Shown: positions 17,358-24,771 of the stretch, piece after piece
Numbering within the stretch: the first letter of the stretch is position 1
Layout of the letters: every line of letters starts with the position of its first letter
Program-made: the position numbers and the translations under genes
Source of the DNA: Chitinophagaceae bacterium
GTDB lineage: Bacteria > Bacteroidota > Bacteroidia > Chitinophagales > Chitinophagaceae
NCBI GenBank assembly: GCA_016787085.1
Contig: JAEUVJ010000050.1
Location: forward strand, 62,001-126,000
Direction of reading: 5' to 3'
Length of the DNA: 64,000 nucleotides
Notes under the pieces: generated by a model
Seen by the model: the letters and a program-made list of their open reading frames with translations, nothing else
Database searches by the model: none
Told to the model about the DNA's origin: nothing

Positions 17358-18602
17358 ATGCATCAAAACAATCCGCATATCATCCGGTCGCAATCCATCG
17401 GGATCAGTTTTGAAGGGGTTGAGCAGGCAATAGGCATACAGGACCGGATCGCTGAACTGTTCTATGAGCGGCTGCAACCGCAGATGGAAACCCTGTTTAA
17501 TGAACTGGCAGACAAAGATCACCTGGTCGCTATTGAAAGCTTAGAAATAGACGCGGGCACTTTATCGCAAAAGAACTGGGAAGAAGAATGGGTAGAAAAT
17601 ACGATAAGAAGCCTGAAGGCTGAACTGCTGGTTTTACCTAAAAAGGAAACAGATCACAGTCATACCGCGCAAAGCTTTTTCTATTACCTGGAACAAGGCC
17701 ATTTGCCCTGGAACAGCACGATCCGTTCCATCCAGGCATTCGAAGACGAGATAGTATTTAATACAGCTTTCTTGCAGCAATTAAAGGCCTTATTGCAAAG
17801 AAGCGGTCATGCAACACTGCGTTTAATAGAGCAGTTCCCTCCTTCTTTCCTGCAAAGGTTAACGGACGCCATATTGAAAGAACAAAAGGCTAAAGAAGAC
17901 GGCGCCGTGTATCCTGCTGAAGTTTTCTTACAGGCAGACAGGCGAAAGACACAGGAGCAAATACTCAGCATATTTGCAGGTGAAAAAGAACCATTGTTGC
18001 CAGTTGTAATAAACGCAGATAAAATAGCGGGTAAAAAGATAGCGGCTGAAAAGCGGAAAAATGATCCTGTACCTGACAAAAAAGTATTGCCTGAAAAAGA
18101 AGAGCACGGCATATATATTAATAATGCCGGGCTTATCATTCTGCATCCTTTCCTGCCGCAATTGTTTGAACAGCTTTTGCTAACAGTTGACAATACGTGG
18201 GTAAATGAAGAAGCCCGGCACAAAGCTGTACTAGTAACATCTTTTTTAGTAACAGGCGTTGAAGATACCGCTGAGTTTGACCTGCCGCTTAATAAGATAC
18301 TATGCGGAATGGCCCCAGATGAGCCTGTCAATACCGGTATAACCATAGACAAAGAAACAAGCGCTGTCTGTGATGAGTTGCTCGCAGAAACGATCAGGCA
18401 CTGGAAGGTATTGAAGAATACAGGTATTGGCGGGTTAAGAGAGACTTTTTTGCAAAGAAGCGGTAAACTGCTTAGAGCGGATAATGACTGGTTTTTGCAG
18501 GCTGAAAGAAAGGCAGTAGATATCTTATTAAGTCATTTGCCATGGGGTATCGGCGTCGTCAAAATGCCCTGGATGCAAGAGATGCTTTTTACAGAATGGT
18601 AA
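17358..18602 (+). CDS. Contractile injection system tape-measure protein (Pvc14/Afp14-like)
   Basis: This 414-aa protein resembles the CIS_TMP family that sets tube length. Conserved blocks are the N-terminal HIIRSQSIGISFEG and a RIAELFYERLQPQMETLFNEL helix, the central INNAGLIILHPFLPQLFEQL (about residues 253-272), and the C-terminal LKNTGIGGLRETFLQRSGKL followed by VKMPWMQEMLFTEW. A charged linker (residues about 195-250) joins the two halves. It starts 2 nt after the preceding stop. If length control works as in Afp14, the modest protein length would favour a short particle (inference). Confidence 0.88.
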   Translation: MHQNNPHIIRSQSIGISFEGVEQAIGIQDRIAELFYERLQPQMETLFNELADKDHLVAIESLEIDAGTLSQKNWEEEWVENTIRSLKAELLVLPKKETDHSHTAQSFFYYLEQGHLPWNSTIRSIQAFEDEIVFNTAFLQQLKALLQRSGHATLRLIEQFPPSFLQRLTDAILKEQKAKEDGAVYPAEVFLQADRRKTQEQILSIFAGEKEPLLPVVINADKIAGKKIAAEKRKNDPVPDKKVLPEKEEHGIYINNAGLIILHPFLPQLFEQLLLTVDNTWVNEEARHKAVLVTSFLVTGVEDTAEFDLPLNKILCGMAPDEPVNTGITIDKETSAVCDELLAETIRHWKVLKNTGIGGLRETFLQRSGKLLRADNDWFLQAERKAVDILLSHLPWGIGVVKMPWMQEMLFTEW

Positions 18603-18649
18603 AAACATACCGATCATAAAACCTGTTTATTCATTTAAAACATTAAACT

Positions 18650-20572
18650 ATGTATTCCTATACCATTGGCGGAAAGAAAGGCAAGAAGATCACCCTGCAG
18701 GAAAGCAAGAACCGGGTGGTCGTCCGCACTAAAAATGCCAGGAAGCTTGATAATGCTATTTTCACTAATGAAGCCAAAGAAGCGCTGCAGGGCTTTTCGG
18801 TAGAAATGGAGTTTCCGGAAGCCGATATAACCATATTAAAAACAAAAGAAGAAAAGGCAGCGGAACCGGCCATCCGGGACAAAGCCAGGTCTGCGTTAAA
18901 GAAAGAGCCTGAACTGCGATTTGCCGGCAGGGTGCTCATGGACAAAAAAAGCAATGAGCCCGTTCTCTATACAGAAAACATATTTGTAAAGTTCCATGAC
19001 AAAGTATCAGCAGATGATTGCGAAAAGATACTGGCAAAGAACAAGCTGGTGATCAAGCAAAAATTAGATTTTGCAAAGAACAGCTACTTTGTACAGGCGC
19101 CCGAGAATACGGGGTTGAAAGTATTTGAGATTGCTGAGGCCCTGCTAAAGAAAAAAGAAGTTGAGCTTTGCCATCCAGAACTGATACGCCGCAAAAGTTA
19201 TAAAGGCATTCATCCGAACCAGTGGCACCTGAAAGCCACATCTATTAATGGAAAAAATATCAATGCGCATGTAAAGGCAGATGCTGCACACCAGCTTTCA
19301 AAGGGTGAAAGCATAGTAATCGCAGTCATAGATGATGGTGTGGACATTGACAACCCGGAATTCAATATTCCCGGAAAAGTCGTTCATGCAAGAAATATTG
19401 GAACGAACAGCAACAATCCCCGCCCGATAGAAAATGAAGACACCCACGGCACTCCTTGTGCAGGGGTCGCAACTGCGGCTGGCATCACGGCATCAGGTGT
19501 AGCACCGAAGGCTGTGCTGATGCCCATTCGTATGAGCCACCATTTAGGGGCTATGGGCGAAGCCCTCGCATTCAAATGGGCCGTTGATCATGGAGCCGAT
19601 ATCATCTCCTGCAGCTGGGGTCCGGCTGATGGAAAATGGTGGGATCCGCATGACCCACAACATACAAGCATGGAATTTCTACCTGACAGTACGAGGTTAG
19701 CTATCAATGATGCCGTCACCAGGGGAAGAAATGGAAAAGGCTGTGTCATCTTTTTTGCAGCAGGCAATGGCAATGAAGATGTGAAATATGATGGCTATGC
19801 CAGCTATGAAAAGGTAATTGCAGTAGCCGCCAGTAATGACACCAATAAACGAAGTGTGTATAGCGATTTTGGCAGCGCTGTATGGTGTTGCTTCCCCAGC
19901 GATGACTCCGAATTTCCCGAAATAAATCACCCGGCCCCGTTAACAAAAGGGATATTCACTACTGATAGACGGGGTAATGAAGGCGATGCCCCCGGCGATT
20001 ATACAGAAACTTTTGGCGGCACATCCAGCGCCTGCCCCGGCGCAGCAGGCACAGCAGCATTGATACTGTCTGCCAATCCTGATCTTACCTGGCAACAGGT
20101 ACGGGATATTTTAAAAGAGACCAGCGAAAAGATTGATACAGCCAGCGGCCAGTACAATGCACAGGGCCATAGCAAAAAATATGGTTATGGAAAAATAGAT
20201 GCCGAAAAAGCGGTAAAGAAAGCCATCGCTATGAAAGCTACTAATGGTGTTACTACTGCCAAAGTAAAGATCGTCTCTGCATTAGTAGACCCTGCAGGGG
20301 CAGATACCGGCAAAGAAAAGATCGCCCTGAAGAATACTACCGCTACTAATACCGACTTGAGCGGCTGGAGCATTGAAGTAAAAGGAAAAAAGCAAACGTT
20401 GAACGTTGTATTGAACAGCGGCCAGTCAAAAACGATCAGCCTGAACGGCCCGGTAAAACTGGCCAACACTGGCGGCACGATCAAACTGCTGGATAAACAG
20501 CAGCAGGTAGTGGATACGGCAACGTATAAAAAGCAACAGGTAAAAAAAGGTGTGACGATACAGTTTGGATAA
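18650..20572 (+). CDS. S8-family serine peptidase (subtilase) with C-terminal lamin-tail-like domain, in the eCIS operon
   Basis: This 640-aa intact subtilisin-type protease has Asp228 (AVIDDGVDI), His266 (EDTHGTPCAG), oxyanion Asn373 (AAGNGNED) and Ser459 (GGTSSACPG). Residues 1-200 form a helical, lysine-rich region that may be an inhibitory propeptide. Residues about 540-640 look like a lamin-tail-domain beta sandwich (IALKNTTATNTDLSGWSIEV). There is no signal peptide, so it is not obviously a Sec substrate. It follows the tape-measure gene by 47 nt in the same direction. It could be a payload, a maturation protease for particle or cargo proteins, or a passenger. Confidence 0.92.
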   Translation: MYSYTIGGKKGKKITLQESKNRVVVRTKNARKLDNAIFTNEAKEALQGFSVEMEFPEADITILKTKEEKAAEPAIRDKARSALKKEPELRFAGRVLMDKKSNEPVLYTENIFVKFHDKVSADDCEKILAKNKLVIKQKLDFAKNSYFVQAPENTGLKVFEIAEALLKKKEVELCHPELIRRKSYKGIHPNQWHLKATSINGKNINAHVKADAAHQLSKGESIVIAVIDDGVDIDNPEFNIPGKVVHARNIGTNSNNPRPIENEDTHGTPCAGVATAAGITASGVAPKAVLMPIRMSHHLGAMGEALAFKWAVDHGADIISCSWGPADGKWWDPHDPQHTSMEFLPDSTRLAINDAVTRGRNGKGCVIFFAAGNGNEDVKYDGYASYEKVIAVAASNDTNKRSVYSDFGSAVWCCFPSDDSEFPEINHPAPLTKGIFTTDRRGNEGDAPGDYTETFGGTSSACPGAAGTAALILSANPDLTWQQVRDILKETSEKIDTASGQYNAQGHSKKYGYGKIDAEKAVKKAIAMKATNGVTTAKVKIVSALVDPAGADTGKEKIALKNTTATNTDLSGWSIEVKGKKQTLNVVLNSGQSKTISLNGPVKLANTGGTIKLLDKQQQVVDTATYKKQQVKKGVTIQFG

Positions 20573-20589
20573 ACAGCTTGTCAACATGA

Positions 20590-20624
20590 AACTTTCAACC
20601 TTAAACCTTTTAAACCTTAAACTT
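20590..20624. repeat. Short-word repeat (TTAAACCTT family) in spacer
   Basis: The spacer between the protease and the CHAP hydrolase consists of degenerate copies of a CCTTAAAC-like word (CAACCTTAAACC, TTTTAAACCTTAAAC). The same word family recurs in spacers of the ribosomal operon (39381-39410 and 40371-40440), so it is a genome-level repeat type rather than an eCIS signal. It shows no stable hairpin. Confidence 0.6.
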
Positions 20625-20629
20625 CCTAT

Positions 20630-21391
20630 ATGGTGCTGTTAAAAAAAGGAAGCCAGGGTGCCGGAGTGACCGAACTGCAAAATGTTTTGCAGGAACTTGG
20701 CTTTAACATCCCTGTTACCGGTGTATTTGACAATAACACATACAAAGCGGTACGCAATTTCCAAAGCAATCATTTGGACAAACACGGCAAACCGCTGGAA
20801 GTGGACGGCGAAGTGGGTGATCTTACCTGGTGGGCATTGAAGCATCCGCGCAGTGCTGTCAGCACCGGCGTCATCAATTATGGCATCATGCCTGATGTTT
20901 CCTTTGGCGGAACAGCCATCGGCCGCAGTGCATTACAATTTGCCATTGATGAACTGAATGCCGGCGCCGGTGAAGAAGGCGGCAATAACCGCGGGCCCTG
21001 GGTGAGGAAGTATATGCAGCCTGCCGGATTAAGCGAAGGCGATCCCTGGTGTGCCGGTTATGTAAGCTGGTGCTTTTTGCAGGCAGCAGGCGGCAATAAA
21101 AACGCAATGCCCTTCAAGTACTCTGCCGGCGCCAGGAATATCTACAACCAGTTCAAACAAAAAGGATGGCATTTTACAGGCAGTGATACCGGCCTCCAAC
21201 CGCAACCCGGAGATATTGTCGCCTGGTGGCGTACACATATTGATTCCCAAAAGGGACATATCGGCATTGTTCATCATTGCAAAGATGGTTTTCTCTATAC
21301 TATCGAAGGCAATAAGGCAGCAAATGTAGCCGGTTTTGATTATGTAAAAACAAGAATGGATAAACTCTTAGGTTACGGAAGGGTACAATGA
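20630..21391 (+). CDS. Peptidoglycan-binding domain plus CHAP amidase/endopeptidase
   Basis: This 253-aa protein has an N-terminal PG_binding_1 domain (residues about 3-72; LLKKGSQGAGVTELQNVLQELG, then FDNNTYKAVRNFQ). The C-terminal CHAP-type cysteine hydrolase has Cys141 in DPWCAGYVSWCF, His210 in GHIGIVHH and a nearby acidic TIEGNK. The predicted activity is cleavage of peptidoglycan amide bonds. It has no signal peptide and no holin partner is visible. Within an eCIS operon it could help the particle cross a wall, be a delivered lysin, or help lyse the producing cell for release. It lies between the protease and the DUF4157 genes. Confidence 0.9.
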   Translation: MVLLKKGSQGAGVTELQNVLQELGFNIPVTGVFDNNTYKAVRNFQSNHLDKHGKPLEVDGEVGDLTWWALKHPRSAVSTGVINYGIMPDVSFGGTAIGRSALQFAIDELNAGAGEEGGNNRGPWVRKYMQPAGLSEGDPWCAGYVSWCFLQAAGGNKNAMPFKYSAGARNIYNQFKQKGWHFTGSDTGLQPQPGDIVAWWRTHIDSQKGHIGIVHHCKDGFLYTIEGNKAANVAGFDYVKTRMDKLLGYGRVQ

Positions 21392-21410
21392 ATATTTAAG
21401 CAAGCAAAGG

Positions 21411-23333
21411 ATGGAACACGCCGCCCCGCAAAATATTGTTACAACGCCTGCAAAAAAGCAGGGCAACTTCTTTGGCAAAAAGAGCGAGCCATCCTTTTTT
21501 TCACCAGTATTCATACAGCCGCAATTGACCATCGGTCCGGTAGATGATCCTTACGAAAGAGAAGCCGATGCCATTGCCGACAAAGTGATGCGGATGAGTG
21601 ATGAAGAGACCATGCAAACCAAACCTTCCCCCATTACCCTGCAGCGAAAATGTGCGGCGTGTGAGGAAGAGGAGAAGGTGCAGCGGAAGCCAGACCCTCA
21701 TACTATTCAAAGGCAGGATAAGGAAGAAGAGGGCACGACCCCGCACTTAAAAATTCGTCTGACAATACCCACTGCACCGCAAGACGATACAGATGATATG
21801 GTGAATTATGGCCAGGCCAATATCGAGTTAATTCAAAGAGGGCATATTAATCCCGGCGAGCTTACCATCCCTTATCAAAGTTTATGGAACAGTAATTACC
21901 AATTGTCCACAGATTGGAGACTAGGACATATCACCCGAAATTTATATGACAAAGGAGATTCGCTGCTAAGACCCATTCGAGGCATAGTAAAAAAATTTCC
22001 ACTGGGAGGCCAATTTTTAGGCAGCAAAATAAACCTTGACAAGCCTGATCTAAAAGCTGGAGACTGGGACAGGTATGTCGCCGATAAATTATCCCTATCA
22101 GCTCTGGGCGGCGCCGTAGGCCATGACTATCCCACATACAATAGTGAAAGCGGTTTTACATTCACCGTAAATATTGTTGATTTCAAATTCGATGAGAATA
22201 ATATTTTCAAGCGGCTATTCAGGAAGCCTGCGGAGAGCAGCAGTGCATTTACGCTAAGGCGTAAATGCACTCAGTGTGAAGAAGAGGAAAAACTACAAAT
22301 GAAAGGAGAAGGCGGCGCCCGTGACGGAATGACCGCACCTTCTGTTGTGAATGATGTAATAAACAGTGGAGGTCAACCATTGGATACAGACACCCGAAGT
22401 TTTATGGAAACCAGGTTTGGTTATGATTTCGGAAGTGTACGGGTGCATAATGACTCATTAGCGCATCAATCATCGGGAGATATAAATGCGCTGGCTTATA
22501 CACATGGAAACCATGTAGTGTTTGGGGCGGGGCAGTATCAGCCTCATAGTGTTGGCGGAAAGCAGTTATTGGCGCATGAACTGGCGCATGTGGTGCAGCA
22601 GCGTCGAACAGGCGGAATTTTGCAACGGAAATTTAATTTTATTCAGCCCACTCCTGTAAAGTCGGTTAATCCGGTCACGGTAAAATACCATCAGGATCGA
22701 CCAATTCCGACGAATCAGTCGGTTCAGCAAACTCAACGTAATAGGTCTCTTGGTTTAACGACGGCTATTATTGACAATAAAAACATCATTAGTGTGAACG
22801 ATATTTTCACTGCTCTGAACTTTCGTCTCGCTGGAGAAGAGAGCCCGCCTGGTACGTTTAAATGTCGTGCTGTAACCAACACAACGGTCGATGTATCTGC
22901 GGAAGAGTTAATACTTACCGCCAACAGGAGTAATAAGTGGACGGGGCAGTTTAGCGATTATCCCAATAGCCAATGCTCAGCCAAAACGAATATACCAGTA
23001 ACAATTTTGGGTGACCCCAATGCTAATGCGGTAGAAACGAAAGTGCAGCAAAACGAAGATGAACATGTAGATGACATTAAGAAGGCGACGGATGACATGA
23101 ATGCCAGAATCACAACTATTGAATCGCAGGTTGGAAATGGCAATTCTGAAGCCAGTTGTCAAGCGGACTTGCTTTCCAAAACAGGCAATGATCCTGGCCG
23201 GGAAATTGGCCGGGAATTTTTAAGAAGATTGCGTGCTGATGCTGACGCCCGCGACAGGAGCTCGCATACTATTCCGGTCACCCGGAATTTGCCGTCCAAT
23301 TGTTCAAAAATTGAGTTTACGTTTAAGCCATAA
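21411..23333 (+). CDS. DUF4157 eCIS-associated protein 1, candidate payload with inserted domain
   Basis: This 640-aa protein starts with a leader shared with the next gene (FFSPVFIQPQLTIGPVDDPY, then EREADAIADKVMRM). A Cys-pair-plus-glutamate motif occurs twice, at Cys81/Cys84 and Cys286/Cys289, flanking an insert of unknown family (about 110-275). The DUF4157 core (about 305-400) contains HELAH at His389-His393, a metalloprotease-like zinc site. The C-terminal 240 residues are unrelated to the neighbour and unrecognised, with a charged helix near 540-570. DUF4157 is known to be enriched beside eCIS, often on toxins. A 13-bp palindrome sits at the second Cys motif. Payload function is inferred, not shown. 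Confidence 0.82.
   Translation: MEHAAPQNIVTTPAKKQGNFFGKKSEPSFFSPVFIQPQLTIGPVDDPYEREADAIADKVMRMSDEETMQTKPSPITLQRKCAACEEEEKVQRKPDPHTIQRQDKEEEGTTPHLKIRLTIPTAPQDDTDDMVNYGQANIELIQRGHINPGELTIPYQSLWNSNYQLSTDWRLGHITRNLYDKGDSLLRPIRGIVKKFPLGGQFLGSKINLDKPDLKAGDWDRYVADKLSLSALGGAVGHDYPTYNSESGFTFTVNIVDFKFDENNIFKRLFRKPAESSSAFTLRRKCTQCEEEEKLQMKGEGGARDGMTAPSVVNDVINSGGQPLDTDTRSFMETRFGYDFGSVRVHNDSLAHQSSGDINALAYTHGNHVVFGAGQYQPHSVGGKQLLAHELAHVVQQRRTGGILQRKFNFIQPTPVKSVNPVTVKYHQDRPIPTNQSVQQTQRNRSLGLTTAIIDNKNIISVNDIFTALNFRLAGEESPPGTFKCRAVTNTTVDVSAEELILTANRSNKWTGQFSDYPNSQCSAKTNIPVTILGDPNANAVETKVQQNEDEHVDDIKKATDDMNARITTIESQVGNGNSEASCQADLLSKTGNDPGREIGREFLRRLRADADARDRSSHTIPVTRNLPSNCSKIEFTFKP
22242..22271. repeat. Perfect 13-bp inverted repeat with 4-nt loop inside DUF4157 gene 1
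   Basis: AGTGCATTTACGC (22242-22254), loop TAAG, then GCGTAAATGCACT (22259-22271): all 13 pairs match. It lies within coding sequence, exactly where the inserted domain ends and the second Cys-pair motif begins. The equivalent place in the neighbouring DUF4157 gene lacks it. A strong RNA or DNA hairpin is expected. Confidence 0.9.
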
Positions 23334-23384
23334 TCAAAATCTGGTTTAGTTTGAACAAATTCAAACGTTCCATATAGTTTGTAA

Positions 23385-24761
23385 ATGCATACGACCGAAT
23401 CAACCAAAATAAATCGAAACCGTGGCGTCTCGTCTCGGACGTCTTCATTTTTTCCACCGCTCATTCAGCCTAAATTGCACATCAACCAACCAAACGATGT
23501 ATATGAACAAGAAGCAGATGCTATAGCGGAAAGAGTAATGAGGATGCCGGACCCGGCTACAAAGCCCTTGTTTTTTCAACCGAAACCCGCCGCTTTAACC
23601 CTCATCCAAAAAAAATGTTCCTATTGCAAAGAAGAGGAAGAAAAAATACAGATGAAGGGGGAAAGCCATTCCAATGGTGTGGTGACAGCGTCTTCTCAGG
23701 TGCATGATGTTATTAAAAGTAGTGGCCAATCGATGGACACTACTACAAGAAATTTTATGGAATCAAGATTCGGTTATGATTTTGGAAATGTGCGGATACA
23801 TAATGATTCATCAGCTCATCAATCTTCTACTGCTGTTAATGCATTGGCCTATACTTATGAGAATCATATTGTGTTTGGAGCAGGGCATTATAAGCCCGAA
23901 AGCCACATGGGGAAACGTTTAATTGCGCACGAGTTGGCACATGTAATTCAACAGAGTAAAAATGCAAATGGAGGGAAAACACAAAGAACACCAGTATCAA
24001 CAGAAGATGACTTGCATGCCCCATTACTAAGTCAGTATAATGAAGTAAATCCATTTGATGAAGAATCCAATGTTCATACTGTTGAATACGCACAGTGGCT
24101 GCACGATAAAACAAACGGGCTATCTCACATTATCATTAACATGCAAGCTCCGGTCTCTGACCCAAAACCAGATTACTCAAAAAACATGAGTGACCTAAAC
24201 GCTATGGAAACTGCCGATTTTATTACAAATATTCATGGTTCATTTAGCGTTGATACAATTACGGTCAAAGGCAATCAAAAAAGTTTTATCAGAGAGATAA
24301 ATTTTGAATTTCGGAATCCAAAGTTTATCTATTATATGGCCTCTGAAATTGATAAAGGAATTCAACCTGGTAACAGATCCAGAATAGCATGGCGTCAAAT
24401 ACAATTGAGGATACTAAGACATGCAGAAGAACATTTCCGGCGATATAGAGCTGTAACAGATGAAATAAAAAGAATCGTTGACATAGAATTCAGGAATTTG
24501 CCAAGATATTCGTGGCCGTCTGGCTTACCAAAATCTGATATGGAAACATATACACAAGAGCTAATTTTACACCTGATATCTAAATTGAAATATCGCCTAT
24601 GGGAAACAACTTGCGATTGGGAGCGAGTGAGTTATCCTACCTTGTTTAAAGGCATCACAAGTATCTCAGTACAAGGGCTGAGAGCAAACTGTCCACCACA
24701 ACCTGCTTTAACTCCATATCCATTAAAGCCGATATTAGTCACACCTTCAACGAAGCCTTGA
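23385..24761 (+). CDS. DUF4157 eCIS-associated protein 2, candidate payload
   Basis: This 458-aa protein has the same modular front as the previous gene: leader FFPPLIQPKLHINQPND, then EQEADAIAERVMRM; one Cys-pair/Glu motif (Cys78, Cys81); and the DUF4157 core ending in HELAH at His182-His186. The remaining 260 residues (about 200-458) are unrecognised and unlike the neighbour's C-terminus. They include HIIINMQAP and a helical region (IAWRQIQLRILRHAEEHFRRY). A shared front with swapped tails resembles other polymorphic toxin families. No immunity gene is evident. It may be a contact-delivered enzyme or toxin (inference). Confidence 0.82.
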   Translation: MHTTESTKINRNRGVSSRTSSFFPPLIQPKLHINQPNDVYEQEADAIAERVMRMPDPATKPLFFQPKPAALTLIQKKCSYCKEEEEKIQMKGESHSNGVVTASSQVHDVIKSSGQSMDTTTRNFMESRFGYDFGNVRIHNDSSAHQSSTAVNALAYTYENHIVFGAGHYKPESHMGKRLIAHELAHVIQQSKNANGGKTQRTPVSTEDDLHAPLLSQYNEVNPFDEESNVHTVEYAQWLHDKTNGLSHIIINMQAPVSDPKPDYSKNMSDLNAMETADFITNIHGSFSVDTITVKGNQKSFIREINFEFRNPKFIYYMASEIDKGIQPGNRSRIAWRQIQLRILRHAEEHFRRYRAVTDEIKRIVDIEFRNLPRYSWPSGLPKSDMETYTQELILHLISKLKYRLWETTCDWERVSYPTLFKGITSISVQGLRANCPPQPALTPYPLKPILVTPSTKP

Positions 24762-24771
24762 AAGAATTACA

